From positions 4,530,546 through 4,594,545 of the forward strand of contig NZ_CP032157.1 in the NCBI RefSeq assembly GCF_003555545.1: a DNA stretch of 64,000 nt. Reading direction: 5' to 3'. The translations under genes were made by a program, and so were the position numbers. Shown piece by piece: positions 26,823-37,010 of this stretch (positions within the stretch are counted from its first letter, which is position 1; each line of letters opens with the position of its first letter). The notes beneath the pieces are model-generated. The model was not told where the DNA came from, did not search any database, and saw only the letters and a program-made list of their open reading frames with translations. This DNA comes from Paraflavitalea soli. Lineage in GTDB: Bacteria; Bacteroidota; Bacteroidia; Chitinophagales; Chitinophagaceae.

Positions 26823-28226
26823 TTAATTCTTTATTCCATCCTTGATAGCATCCCATAAAGGTTGCTTGAGTCTATTGTATTGCGGGGCATACACGTGCAC
26901 CACATCAAACAGCATGATACCGCCGGATGTGTTGTTGAGTATGTACTTGATAGCCCTGGATATTTCTCCTTTGTTGGGCCAGTCTACATTACCCATGTCG
27001 ATACTGGCGTATAAAGGCATCTTGTTCTTAGTGATGTATTTGGTGCCGTTGATAGACCCTTCCACACTCCACCAATGGTATTTGAGATTGGCCGTGGCGG
27101 CATTTTCAGACAACAGAATCTGAGTGAAGTAGTTGCCCGTCATCAGCAGGTCAAGCTGCTCGGCATAACCGTTCTCATTGTATCCGGGATAAGCCCAGTC
27201 AAAGCGGATCTCCTGGTCATTAAATGGATCGTAGTCCTGGCTGGCCCAGTTGACGCCTACCTGGTAATAAGTAGTGTACCAGGCGCCCACGTACACGCCA
27301 AAACTTACATTCGGCTTCACACTCTTAACGGCAGCACGGGCTTTTTTGAAGAAGTCGTGGATAACACTGGTGCGGTAGATCAACCATTTTTTATAATACT
27401 TACCGGTGGTAGCTGGTAATACCTGTCCGCTGGATGTTTTCCAGGTCGTCACAATATCCGTCGGGAACTTCATGTTGGCCGCATCGGCATCATTGTACTT
27501 GTCCTGCAGGAATTTGATGAACTGGGCTTTGCTGAAATCGGAGAAGTCGGCATCGATATCGGTGTAGCGGGCATAGTCGAGGATCATACCGTCGATATCA
27601 TACTTACCTACGATCTCTTTTACAATATTGAGGGCACGTTCCTGCACAACGGGCTGAGCAGGATTTACAAACGCATTGCGCCCGGTAGAAGTAACGGGTA
27701 CACGGTTGCCATTTACATCGCAAACAATGCTTTCATATTGTTTGAAAGCAGGATCGTCGAATACCTTACCGATCTGGCGGTTGCCATCACCCTCTACCAT
27801 GGTAACGATAGAGGTATATATCTTGAAGCTGCGTTTACGGGCTTCCTTGATCATATACCCTACATAATCCACGCCGTCGGGCAAAGATTTGCCATCCAGG
27901 GTAGTAAGTTGTTTGGTATAAGCGCTGGGGTACATGGTATAACCGGTACTGCCTTTTACATCGATCACCAGTCCGGTAACACCCGACTGTTGCAAGGTGT
28001 CCAGCACTTTCTTCAGTTCTGTCGTATCATTCAATCTTCCGTAGGTACCAAAGACATTGGAGCGGGCGTCTACCCAGGCTATTACATTCCGGCCTGGTTT
28101 TGTCACAACGGTGGTATCTTCCGGCGGTGTAGTAGGCGGGCCTCCACCTGAATCTGATTTTTTACAGGCCACCGACATGACCACGCAGGTCAGGATCAGG
28201 CAGGGATAAAAAAGAGAAGGTTTCAT
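26823..28226 (-). CDS. TIM-barrel lipoprotein, family 10-like/GHL-type putative glycoside hydrolase
   Basis: The 467-residue lipoprotein has a lipobox (VVMSVAC, cysteine about 21) and a proline/threonine linker. A TIM barrel follows, starting RNVIAWVDARSNVFG, with VTGLVIDVKGSTGYTMYPS, KIYTSIVTMVEGDGNR and DIDGMILDYARY, where an aspartate closes a strand as in GH10-like hydrolases of the GHL/DUF187 type. FDWAYPGYNENGY and PLYASIDMGNVDW are later strands. The lipid anchor and its location just downstream of susCD suggest it works at the outer membrane. Activity on a polysaccharide is likely but not shown by the sequence. Confidence 0.78.
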   Translation of the reverse strand: MKPSLFYPCLILTCVVMSVACKKSDSGGGPPTTPPEDTTVVTKPGRNVIAWVDARSNVFGTYGRLNDTTELKKVLDTLQQSGVTGLVIDVKGSTGYTMYPSAYTKQLTTLDGKSLPDGVDYVGYMIKEARKRSFKIYTSIVTMVEGDGNRQIGKVFDDPAFKQYESIVCDVNGNRVPVTSTGRNAFVNPAQPVVQERALNIVKEIVGKYDIDGMILDYARYTDIDADFSDFSKAQFIKFLQDKYNDADAANMKFPTDIVTTWKTSSGQVLPATTGKYYKKWLIYRTSVIHDFFKKARAAVKSVKPNVSFGVYVGAWYTTYYQVGVNWASQDYDPFNDQEIRFDWAYPGYNENGYAEQLDLLMTGNYFTQILLSENAATANLKYHWWSVEGSINGTKYITKNKMPLYASIDMGNVDWPNKGEISRAIKYILNNTSGGIMLFDVVHVYAPQYNRLKQPLWDAIKDGIKN

Positions 28227-28267
28227 TATGGACAGTTTAGTTGATAGAAGAATTCGGTCAGCTGCTG

Positions 28268-28324
28268 GTTACAGGTGGCAGGAGGGTGATGGTTACCACT
28301 GGCCTACAACCTGTAACTGGCAAC
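28268..28324. repeat. Inverted repeat with period-7 AAC units
   Basis: GTTACAGGT at 28268-28276 pairs perfectly with ACCTGTAAC at 28309-28317. The right side continues as heptads with AAC in fixed phase (CTACAAC, CTGTAAC, TGGCAAC at 28304-28324). It lies between the DUF5018-like gene and the TIM-barrel lipoprotein gene and has no T run, so it is more probably a repeat than a terminator. Confidence 0.5.
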
Positions 28325-28334
28325 AGTTAATCCA

Positions 28335-30008
28335 TTAAGGTGCATAGTTGGTAAACTCATGGGCCATGATGCCGCCATTGGTCAGCAGCATGTACACCTG
28401 CATACGCTCCCGGTTGTTGGAGTATCCCACAGCGATATCGGCAGTACCATTACCATTGGCAGTGCCGGTAAAGGTGGGAGATGTAAATACGTTCAAAGCT
28501 GAATAGTTGGGATCAGTAGGTGGCAGCCCCATCATCGATGTTTTGGTAACATCAAAGAGTGCTATCTGCACCTGGTTCAGGTCATAGGAATTAATATATT
28601 TTACGATCGACAGGTAATTGGCATTGTTGAACCTGTTGTAAGCGGTAGGCATGGTGAATACTACGGGGTAAGGCAGTGTTAATGCGGCCATTCTTTCGTG
28701 GGTAGTACCATTTACCAGGGCTACTTCAAACTGGTAATTAATGAAATAGTCAGCATTGGCACTTGTTCCGATGGGCTGGGCTTCTGCATAATAACCCATG
28801 AATACGGAGGAACCACCGGTCACTGATTTATACGTGATCACTTCAGGTGTCTGGCTTACGGCTGCGCCGTTCACAATTCGCCATTTGTAGATAACAGCCG
28901 ATTGTCCGGCAGGCGCCATGATCACAGCATCCTTCGTAAGGTCGCCATACACGTTTACTCTTCTGCCTACACCACCATCGCCGGTGATAGCAGTGGGATT
29001 GTTGTTGGTCCACTCTACCAGTTTTGCGGGTGCTGCATCATCCACATCATTGTACCGGTACAAAGTGAACTTGCTGTTTTTAGGCGCCCAGGAGCAGGCG
29101 AGGATGTGATCGGCTGTGTCGCTGATCACCTGGAAATTGGTAGCGGTGAAGGGATTGTACATATCCTTAATGTAAGCCCCGGTAAAGCGGTTGAATACGC
29201 TGAATTTGGCAGGGGTGGTCCTCCTGGTCAATACCAGGTTATCGCCGCTTACAGCGAGACACACTTCGTTGTTGGCGGTAAATCCAAGTTCAGCACCGGC
29301 CTTTGTCCACAGTTTCCTGTTGATACCTGCACCATAAGCCAGTTTGACGGGCTCTATTGCACGCAGGGTATAAGTCTTCGCTTTATTGTCTATTCCTGTC
29401 ACGGTGAAAGGAACATTCTGAGAAAGGTTTACAGAGGCGCCATAAGTAACAGAAGCTTTGGAATGCTTATTGATCTCATAAGTGAGGGTAGCGTTGGACA
29501 CGTCGGTACCGGGCAGCACATAAAATAATATTTCATTGGCCTGGACCACGCCGTCTACTGCTTCGGTAGTACCACCAGCGGTAAATTCAATACGGGCACT
29601 GGTTACAGAAACATCGCCTACTTTCTTCGCAACGATCACATATTTGGATTGTGCACCATTACCTGCTGTTACGGTAATCTCCAGGGGCTTACTGAGGTCT
29701 ACCACATTGCCCAGGGTTGGGCTCATGGTAGCATCGGTGGGGATGGTAGCTCTCAGGATAAGCTTTGTAATGTCTACTTCCTTATCGAAGTCTGGTGGGA
29801 AATACCAGGGAATATCGAAATAGATGGTATCGTTGTTGGGGCTGTAACGGGCATCAAACAGGCGATCGCCGCCTTTACCTACGGTAGTAACATAAATATC
29901 ACTGAGGGTGCTTTGTTCTTTCCGGATCACGGGATCTGCCTTGCGGCAGGCAGAGAATAGCCCTGCGGTGCAAGCAGCTGTTATTAAGAATAAATAAATC
30001 TTTTTCAT
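28335..30008 (-). CDS. DUF5018-like surface glycan-binding lipoprotein (SusE position)
   Basis: From MKKIYLFLITAACTAGLFSAC (start 30008, an alternative at 30017) this is a 557-residue lipoprotein with lipobox LFSAC. Two successive DUF5018-like beta domains are visible: VDITKLILRATIPTDATMSP...TVTAGNGAQSKYVI and ARIEFTAGG...YVLPGTDVSNATLTYEI...TVTGIDNKAKTYTL. A larger beta-rich, propeller-like C-terminal part follows. Such proteins encoded next to SusC/SusD are thought to bind glycan at the cell surface. It is 46 bp downstream of the susD-like gene. Confidence 0.82.
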   Translation of the reverse strand: MKKIYLFLITAACTAGLFSACRKADPVIRKEQSTLSDIYVTTVGKGGDRLFDARYSPNNDTIYFDIPWYFPPDFDKEVDITKLILRATIPTDATMSPTLGNVVDLSKPLEITVTAGNGAQSKYVIVAKKVGDVSVTSARIEFTAGGTTEAVDGVVQANEILFYVLPGTDVSNATLTYEINKHSKASVTYGASVNLSQNVPFTVTGIDNKAKTYTLRAIEPVKLAYGAGINRKLWTKAGAELGFTANNEVCLAVSGDNLVLTRRTTPAKFSVFNRFTGAYIKDMYNPFTATNFQVISDTADHILACSWAPKNSKFTLYRYNDVDDAAPAKLVEWTNNNPTAITGDGGVGRRVNVYGDLTKDAVIMAPAGQSAVIYKWRIVNGAAVSQTPEVITYKSVTGGSSVFMGYYAEAQPIGTSANADYFINYQFEVALVNGTTHERMAALTLPYPVVFTMPTAYNRFNNANYLSIVKYINSYDLNQVQIALFDVTKTSMMGLPPTDPNYSALNVFTSPTFTGTANGNGTADIAVGYSNNRERMQVYMLLTNGGIMAHEFTNYAP

Positions 30009-30054
30009 GTAATTCATTTTACTGGTTTAGCATGTGAGATGACAACTCACGGTT

Positions 30055-31761
30055 CTACCATCCTTTGATTTGTGTAAGGGCTGTGTTGACCTGCAGTTCA
30101 CCAACGGGAATAGGGATATAGTACAGGGCTGGTGTAAACTGCCTGTTCACATTATCGCAAGGCACTACTTCATATTTGAAGCTTGCGCCGGAAGGCGTAA
30201 CCTTATGACCGGTAAACTTTACATTATTCAACACGGTGTGCGCTTTGCGCCAGCGGCGAAGGTCCCAGTAACGATGTCCTTCGAAGGCCAGTTCAACGAT
30301 GCGCTCATGTTCTACGGCGGTCATCAATTGTGCCGTATTGCTGGCAGCTGTATTGGGCAAACCTCGTTTATTGCGCAGGGCATTCAATGCGTCCTGTGCG
30401 CCAGTAACATCGTTGAGCTTCGCTTTGGCTTCCGCCTGTATCAGTAGCACTTCTGCATAACGCAGCTCGATCCAGCTTTGTACGCTCTTATTCACCACAA
30501 AATTGTTGACAGCTGGGTTCAGCATCTTTTTGATGTAGTATCCGGTAACTGTTTTACGCGGCTCGGTAGTTACTGCATATTCAGTAAAACCTTCAGCCAC
30601 ATTATCCGGTGTGGTATTGATGGTACGGCCTTTCCAGGAAGCGCCATTGTACAATATAGATGCATAGAACCTTGGTTCACGGTTAGCATAAGGGCTGGCA
30701 GCCTGGGTAGTATTGCTCCAGGAGAACTTAGAGCCGTCGCTCATTTCAAATTCATTCACCAGTTCGGCTGTAGGTACACCATACACCAGGCATTGACCCG
30801 GGGCATCGGCAGGAGGTGCAAAACCCAGATCGAGGTTATGGGTAAGCTGTGGCGCTACAAAGTCAAGCTTAAATACTGCTTCCTTAGTATTCTTATTGGT
30901 AAAGATGTTGTTGAAGTCGGTTTCCAGTGCATAATAACCTTCATTGGCCAGGTCTACTACTGCTTTGGCTGCATTGGCGGCATTCTGGTAATAGGTTTGT
31001 GCATTGCCGGCTGATACACCGGTCAGCGCATCCTGGTTAAATTGTTTCTTATCGTTCTCTGCAATGGAAGCAGCGTAGATCCAGGTGCGGGCCAGCATTC
31101 CATAAGCAGCACCTTTGGTGGCCCTGCCGGTGCGGGCTGCATCCCATTGTTTGGGCAGGTTCTCCGCAGCATAGGCAAAATCAGCGGCGATGAATTTCCA
31201 GCAGTCCTCTTCAGCAGCACGCTGGTGATTGGTAGTAAGGTACTGGCCTATATTATCCAATAATACCACGCTGCCATGCAGCTTTACCAGCCAGAAATAA
31301 ACATATCCGCGGATAAAACGTGCCTCTGCCTCGTATTGCTTTTTGCCTGTTTCATCTACCTTGGCATATTTGGCCAGACCGTCTAAGAACTCATTCAAGC
31401 GGCGGATACGGGTATACCCGGATTGCCAATAGTTCAACTGGGGGCCAGCCGCGTTTACGCGGGAGGCATCGGTAGCCAGGATATTAACGGTACCATTACC
31501 AGAAACGGTAGAGGTATATTTTTCAATATCACTCAATGCATCGGTAGCATTGTCATAACCAATGGGGAATACGCCAAACTGGAAGGTCTTGAACTCACTG
31601 TACATGCCATTCACATACAGTTCCATATTGGCCGGGTTGCTCCATACCGCCTCTTCCGTATACCGGTCGGTGGGCATAATATCTACTTTACAGCTCTGCA
31701 CAGCTACTACAATGCCTGCTGCCAGTAAGGTCTTTTTTATGATAGAAAATGAAATGCTCAT
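30055..31761 (-). CDS. SusD/RagB family nutrient-binding lipoprotein
   Basis: A 568-residue lipoprotein (signal MSISFSIIKKTLLAAGIVVAVQSC). The mature part shows the SusD_RagB layout: DIMPTDRYTEEAVWSNPANMELYVNGMY near the N-terminus, TPR-like helices with LARTWIYAAS, and the C-terminal signature LNALRNKRGLP...ERIVELAFEGHRYWDLRRWRKAHTVL, ending YYIPIPVGELQVN. SusD proteins form the lid of the SusC channel and deliver glycan to it. It is encoded 17 bp after the susC-like gene. Confidence 0.97.
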   Translation of the reverse strand: MSISFSIIKKTLLAAGIVVAVQSCKVDIMPTDRYTEEAVWSNPANMELYVNGMYSEFKTFQFGVFPIGYDNATDALSDIEKYTSTVSGNGTVNILATDASRVNAAGPQLNYWQSGYTRIRRLNEFLDGLAKYAKVDETGKKQYEAEARFIRGYVYFWLVKLHGSVVLLDNIGQYLTTNHQRAAEEDCWKFIAADFAYAAENLPKQWDAARTGRATKGAAYGMLARTWIYAASIAENDKKQFNQDALTGVSAGNAQTYYQNAANAAKAVVDLANEGYYALETDFNNIFTNKNTKEAVFKLDFVAPQLTHNLDLGFAPPADAPGQCLVYGVPTAELVNEFEMSDGSKFSWSNTTQAASPYANREPRFYASILYNGASWKGRTINTTPDNVAEGFTEYAVTTEPRKTVTGYYIKKMLNPAVNNFVVNKSVQSWIELRYAEVLLIQAEAKAKLNDVTGAQDALNALRNKRGLPNTAASNTAQLMTAVEHERIVELAFEGHRYWDLRRWRKAHTVLNNVKFTGHKVTPSGASFKYEVVPCDNVNRQFTPALYYIPIPVGELQVNTALTQIKGW

Positions 31762-31778
31762 AAAGTCAGAATTGTTAA

Positions 31779-34700
31779 TTAGAAAGTAATGTTTACGCCT
31801 CCTGAATACATGCGTTGTTGTGGATAGAATCCATTGTTCACGTTGGGCATTTCAGGATCGAGGTATTTCAACTTATCCCAGGTGATGAGGTTGAAACCGG
31901 ATACATAGAAACGTATCTGCTGCACTTTTACCCTGTTGAGCAAGCGGGCAGGGATCGTATAACCCAATTGCGCTGATTTCAGGCGCAGGTAAGAACCATC
32001 CCTGATCCAACCGGAGTTGGAGTGGGCATTGTTGGCAGAAAGGGGGGCTTTGTAAGCAGTAAGGCGCGGAAACTTTGCATTGGGATTATCTGGCGTCCAG
32101 GAATCCTCTACGAGGAAGTAAGGAGAGTTACCATAACCATAGAAGGTTTTGGTAAACGGTGTATTATCGTCTACTCCACTGGTACCACTGGAACCCTCAT
32201 AAGTACCGGCCAGGTTTACATTGGCCAGTGCCGCACCCTGGAACAGGGCAGAGAAATCAAAACCTCCGTAGCGTACATCAAGGTTCAAGCCATACATCAA
32301 CTCGGGCAGGTTGCTGCGACCTACAAAGGTCATGTCTTCTGCGCGGGTAAGACGGCCATCGCCATTCAGGTCGCGGTATTTAAAATAACCGGGGGCCACT
32401 ACACCACCACTGGGAGAAGTACCATTGGCTGCTTCCTCCCAGGTTTGGTACATACCATCGGCTATGAAGCCCAGTTTTTCACCGATGCTTCTGCCTACCC
32501 TGCGCTGCCAGGCTGGTAAGCCAGCAGCTTCATTAAAGCGGATGATCTTATTCTTGGCCCAGTTCAGATTGGCCGTGATACCATATTGTACTTTGTTGAT
32601 GGTATTGCGGTGCCTGATCTGCAGGTCAAAGCCACGGTTGTCTACTACACCATAGTTAATGCTGGCGGGATAATAACCTCCCAAAGATGGAGGGTACAGG
32701 TCGCCGGGATTGTTGAGGATATCTTTGGTGGTCTTATAGAACCATTCAAAATCAAAACCCAATAAGCCATTCCACAACACTGATTCGAAACCTACATTGG
32801 TAATAGTAGAGGTCTCCCAGCGAATGTTCACATTGGGCGGGTTGCTGGTAAACAAAGCAGATACGGGTTGACCGCCGATCACTACCACGGGACTGGTGGT
32901 GAGGGAGTAAGTTTGCAGGTAGGCAAAACGGCTATTACCATCATTACCTGCACGACCTATAGAACCTTTCAGTTTCAGGAAACTAACTGTTTTGGAGAGA
33001 TCATCGAAGAATGCTTCTTTACTGATCACCCAGCCAGCACCTACGGCAGGAAACAGGTCCCAACGGTTGGCGGGTAAAAAGTTTACGGAGCCGTCATAAC
33101 GGCTGGCGATCTCCACCAGGTATTTGTCTTTGTAAGCATAGTTGACACGGGCTACCAGACCAGCTCTTGAATCATCAATATTGCTGGAGCCGGTAGGGGC
33201 TATCTGGTATTCAGTAGCCTTGCTGCCATAATCAATTTCATGCAGGTCGGTCAATGCAAAATTGCTGGCGCCTGTAGAGAATACATTTGATTTTTGTTGA
33301 GACCATTCATACAATACCAGGGCATTGATGGTATGATCGCCCAGTTGTTTGCTATAGGTAATGCTGGGCTGGAATGTTTTGCGGTTGTATTGGCTGTAAG
33401 ACTGGCGGAGGGTAGTACGCGTAATGCCAGGCAGGGTATTGATCTCGGTATAATTACCACTTACCTGATCGCGGCTACGGCCCATGAGGGTATAAGGTGT
33501 TAACCAGCTTTTGTTTTCGGTACTGCTTTTATCATAGGCAGCCAGCAATTTCAACTCCAGGCCTTTAACCCAGGGCACTTTTACTTTAAAAGTGATATTA
33601 CCCTGGAATACGTTGGTTTGCGCTTGCTGGTAACCAGATTGCTCCACAGAAGCAACGGGGTTCACCCAGCCGGCATTGCTGTTGTAGCCAACAGGCAGAC
33701 CATTGGGCGCATACATGGGCATATTGGGCAGCATACGCACAGCCTGGTAAAAGGGGTTGAGGTAGGCTGTATTGTCGGGAGAAATACCGGGGGTATTGGT
33801 GAGTTGCTGACGCAGGCCCAGGTCGAGGGCTACGGAGAATACATCATTCAATTCAGCATCGAGGTTGGAGCGCACATTGTACCGTTTGAAACCGGTATTC
33901 TTTATCACGCCATCCTGGTCGAGCATACCAGCGGAAGTAAAATACTTTACCTTGTCGGTACCGCCCCGCACAGTGATGTTGTGGCTTTGTGTTAAGCTGG
34001 TGTTTCCGACCAGTTGATCCAGCCAATCGGTATTACCCAACAGTGGATTGGTATTGGTACCATTCCTTACTTCATCAATTTGTTTCTGGGTATATACATA
34101 AGGCACCGGGCTGGCGCCTGTGTGATCGAGGTAATCATTGTCCATATCAGTTCCCTTATTGTACCATTCCATATAATCCGGACCGTTCAGGAACTTGGGG
34201 AAACGGGTATTCTGGTTAAGGGTAACGGCACCATCATAACTGATTACCGGCTTTCCGCTTTTACCGCGTTTGGTAGTAATGAGGATGATACCATTGGCTG
34301 CCTGCAAACCATACACGGCTGTAGAAACGGCATCTTTCAATATGGTGATGCTCTCAATTTCATTGGGATCGAGGTTACTGAAAGAGGGACGTTGTACGTT
34401 ATCAATAATAACCAATGGGCCCTGGTTGGCTCCATAAGTACCCACACCTCTGATACGCAGGGCTGCGTCATCGGCGCCGGGGCGGCCTGACTGTTGCAAA
34501 GAGGTAACGCCTGGTATCCGGCCGGCAATCAGGTTGGTGACGTTCATCGTAGGCGCCTGCTTCAGCTGGTCGCCGCTGATCTGGGCCACAGAACCAACTA
34601 CATTGCCTTTCTTCTGGCGGCCATAAGCCACCACTACCACTTCATCGAGGTCTTTCAAATTCTTTTCGAGGGTGAGCTTCAACTGTTCGCCAGCTTTGGC

Positions 34701-34988
34701 AGTAACAGTAACAGGCATATAACCTGTCATAGAGACCACCAGGATCACTCTTTCTGCAGTAACGGGCAATGAAAATTTGCCAAACGCATCGGAGGAAGTA
34801 CCCTGGGTAGTGCCTTTAATGATCACAGATACACCGGTAAGGGGAAGTCCATCGGAAGAAGTGATGGTCCCTGAAACCGGCTGGGTTTGGCCAAACGATA
34901 AAAGATGGCAGGCCAGAAAGAATGCGAGCAGCCAGCTACTGCGCCCTGCAAACAATTGATACCGGAATAGTCTCATATACAACTGCAT
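31779..34988 (-). CDS. SusC/RagA TonB-linked outer-membrane transporter
   Basis: The 1069-residue protein (perhaps starting at the methionine four codons in) has a signal peptide ending near LSFGQ and a carboxypeptidase-regulatory-like domain (VSGTITSSDGLPLTGVSVIIKG). A TonB box-like VVVVAYG near 118 is followed by a plug with the RagA signatures LRIRGVGTYGANQGPLVIID and ESITILKDAVSTAVYGLQAANG. The long beta barrel ends in F (YSGGVNITF). It imports glycan fragments through the outer membrane with TonB energy, together with the SusD protein. No FecR/anti-sigma pair is nearby, so control by the ROK protein at 38412 is more likely than by an ECF sigma factor. Confidence 0.97.
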   Translation of the reverse strand: MQLYMRLFRYQLFAGRSSWLLAFFLACHLLSFGQTQPVSGTITSSDGLPLTGVSVIIKGTTQGTSSDAFGKFSLPVTAERVILVVSMTGYMPVTVTAKAGEQLKLTLEKNLKDLDEVVVVAYGRQKKGNVVGSVAQISGDQLKQAPTMNVTNLIAGRIPGVTSLQQSGRPGADDAALRIRGVGTYGANQGPLVIIDNVQRPSFSNLDPNEIESITILKDAVSTAVYGLQAANGIILITTKRGKSGKPVISYDGAVTLNQNTRFPKFLNGPDYMEWYNKGTDMDNDYLDHTGASPVPYVYTQKQIDEVRNGTNTNPLLGNTDWLDQLVGNTSLTQSHNITVRGGTDKVKYFTSAGMLDQDGVIKNTGFKRYNVRSNLDAELNDVFSVALDLGLRQQLTNTPGISPDNTAYLNPFYQAVRMLPNMPMYAPNGLPVGYNSNAGWVNPVASVEQSGYQQAQTNVFQGNITFKVKVPWVKGLELKLLAAYDKSSTENKSWLTPYTLMGRSRDQVSGNYTEINTLPGITRTTLRQSYSQYNRKTFQPSITYSKQLGDHTINALVLYEWSQQKSNVFSTGASNFALTDLHEIDYGSKATEYQIAPTGSSNIDDSRAGLVARVNYAYKDKYLVEIASRYDGSVNFLPANRWDLFPAVGAGWVISKEAFFDDLSKTVSFLKLKGSIGRAGNDGNSRFAYLQTYSLTTSPVVVIGGQPVSALFTSNPPNVNIRWETSTITNVGFESVLWNGLLGFDFEWFYKTTKDILNNPGDLYPPSLGGYYPASINYGVVDNRGFDLQIRHRNTINKVQYGITANLNWAKNKIIRFNEAAGLPAWQRRVGRSIGEKLGFIADGMYQTWEEAANGTSPSGGVVAPGYFKYRDLNGDGRLTRAEDMTFVGRSNLPELMYGLNLDVRYGGFDFSALFQGAALANVNLAGTYEGSSGTSGVDDNTPFTKTFYGYGNSPYFLVEDSWTPDNPNAKFPRLTAYKAPLSANNAHSNSGWIRDGSYLRLKSAQLGYTIPARLLNRVKVQQIRFYVSGFNLITWDKLKYLDPEMPNVNNGFYPQQRMYSGGVNITF

Positions 34989-35021
34989 TGGTTAAAAAGG
35001 AGGTTTAGAATTTAGTACCGG

Positions 35022-36884
35022 TTATTCCAGGCTACCTGAAATAGTGATTGACTTCTCGAAAGGATGAAGGTATTTATCGAGCAATACAGCAACAGACCGT
35101 CTGTTGAGTGTATGGCTGCCAGTATCAAGGGGAAGGTTTAGGGAAGCAATGCGCAGGTCATCGATCGCTTGTCTTTCTGTGATCTCCAATCCCGTTGCTT
35201 TGAGTATCTTGATCAGTTCGGTCACAGTGAGCATCTCACCGGAAGCCGCCCAATAAGTTTGTAAGGCGGGATAATATAAACGAAGGCCTTGCACCAGTTC
35301 ATAAGCACTGATGGGTTGTTCCGGATAAAACCAGGTTTGATTGGCCCACATATAAGGCACACCTGTTCCTTTCAGTATACCGGTAGCGCCTATTTTCTGG
35401 ATAACACTAAACTGAGGATCGGCAGCAGGTACATCGATAAACGGCATGATGTATCCATTGGCTTTCAGCAACTGTGCCTGTACATCGCGCACATGTAGTT
35501 GTGCCGGCTGTTTGTATTGCTGTATACAAAGGGCGGCCATCATGCCGGCTGCCTGTCCCAGTTGCAGCACCACGGGCTGCAGGCGTGTAGCGCCATTGAC
35601 CATATTGGTAACGCTGATGCTTTTCTCTGCTACGATGAGCCCCTCTATATCCCGGGGAATGAGGCTGCCCATAGGTACATTGTAAGAGGGTACTTTAATT
35701 TTTACAAAATCAATAGCAGGGGCGGCAGGGTTTTTCAGGTGATGGTGATCAATGGTATAATCGCCTACGGCAATACCTGTACGGTAAAGTGCTTCTTTGC
35801 TGTCGTAAGGACGGGCAATATGGTTGACGGTAAATGTGACGAGTCCTTTCAGGCGCCGTGACTCCCGGTGATAAGGGATCATGGGCAGCTTATCCTTTGT
35901 AGGAAACTCATCATCGGCCAGGCCCAGGTTTTTATAACCCAGGGATGTTTGCAGGTAATACACGAAGTGCAGGGTGTGCAGTTTAGCCTGTTTTAATAAC
36001 TCTTCGCGCTGGGCAGGTGTTTTCTCCACCAGGTTGAGGTAGATATCGTTGCCGCACTTGGGCCAGTTGATCATGTACTTATTACCTGGCAGGCGGCCAT
36101 ACTGCATCATGCGGTAACAATTGTTTTGCGGACTATCGAAAGAAGCGGGATCACTTACATCGCAGGAGCAGCCAAACTCGCTTGCATTGTATCCTTCGGG
36201 CTTAGGAATGGTTTTATCAGCTCCTTTACCATAATCTTTCAGTACGGCTACATAGGTAAGGTCCTGTATAATATCATTGGCTTTTTCGGGAGCCAGTTCT
36301 TCACCGGTATCATGACGGCTATCCATTCCTACGGAATAACGGGCGCCGGCTGCGGCCATTACATCTCCCTGTTCCGTAGCATCAATTAAGATAGGAGCTT
36401 GTACGGTGAGTTGTTTCTTTCCCTGGCTGATGGTTACGATCCATTGGCCCTGTTCACGTTTCACCGTAAGCCACCGTGCTGCAAACCATATTTGTAATTT
36501 CTTTTCGGCGGCTGCCATTTGCTGCAACAGCTTGTTGCCTACATGGGGTTCGAATAAAGTATTGCTTACCCAGCCGGTGGCTACGGAATCGGGACCGCCA
36601 TAATGTTTATAGAGCAGTTGTCTGAATTCGCCCCAAAGGCCGGCAGGCATGCGGTGATTGCCGTCGATAGCAGATACACCGGCGGAAGTGAGCATACCGC
36701 CCAGCCAGTTTGTTTCTTCGATGATCAATGTGTTGACGCCCATCCTGGCAGCCTGTATGCCTGCTGTGGTGCCACTGGCTCCCCCACCAATGATCAACAC
36801 CTCTGTGTTAAAGGTCTGTTGCGCCTGCAACTGTACACTACAGGCCAGTAAGACAAACAGTACGTAATTGATCTTACCTCTCAT
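35022..36884 (-). CDS. Secreted FAD-dependent oxidoreductase with C-terminal repeat region
   Basis: I set the start at 36884 (MRGKINYVLFVLLACSVQLQAQ), giving 620 residues with a signal peptide; longer starts spoil it. The FAD motif is EVLIIGGGASGTTAGIQAARMG, followed by NWLGGMLTSAGVSAIDGNHR and IDATEQGDVMAAAGARYSVG, typical of the FAD_oxidored family. The C-terminal 130 residues (GATGILKGTGVPYMWANQTW, SAYELVQGL, NRRSVAVLLDKYLHPF) resemble SLH-like helical repeats. Members are often encoded in Bacteroidota glycan loci, but their substrate is unknown. It lies second in the operon, between the AGE epimerase and susC. Confidence 0.85.
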   Translation of the reverse strand: MRGKINYVLFVLLACSVQLQAQQTFNTEVLIIGGGASGTTAGIQAARMGVNTLIIEETNWLGGMLTSAGVSAIDGNHRMPAGLWGEFRQLLYKHYGGPDSVATGWVSNTLFEPHVGNKLLQQMAAAEKKLQIWFAARWLTVKREQGQWIVTISQGKKQLTVQAPILIDATEQGDVMAAAGARYSVGMDSRHDTGEELAPEKANDIIQDLTYVAVLKDYGKGADKTIPKPEGYNASEFGCSCDVSDPASFDSPQNNCYRMMQYGRLPGNKYMINWPKCGNDIYLNLVEKTPAQREELLKQAKLHTLHFVYYLQTSLGYKNLGLADDEFPTKDKLPMIPYHRESRRLKGLVTFTVNHIARPYDSKEALYRTGIAVGDYTIDHHHLKNPAAPAIDFVKIKVPSYNVPMGSLIPRDIEGLIVAEKSISVTNMVNGATRLQPVVLQLGQAAGMMAALCIQQYKQPAQLHVRDVQAQLLKANGYIMPFIDVPAADPQFSVIQKIGATGILKGTGVPYMWANQTWFYPEQPISAYELVQGLRLYYPALQTYWAASGEMLTVTELIKILKATGLEITERQAIDDLRIASLNLPLDTGSHTLNRRSVAVLLDKYLHPFEKSITISGSLE

Positions 36885-37010
36885 TTTCGTATGATTTTTC
36901 GTTGTTGCCATGCAGCTATCGTCAGCGTGGCAATAGAGAATTAGCAATCGTTAATAATGTGTACGTCCCGACCTTTGAACCTTTTTTCAACTCACCTGAC
37001 TACCGGCCTG

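Noticed and set aside
28268-28317. Inverted repeat as a rho-independent terminator after the DUF5018-like gene
   Set aside because: The stem is only 9 bp with a 32-nt interior and no T run; it fits the period-7 repeat family better.
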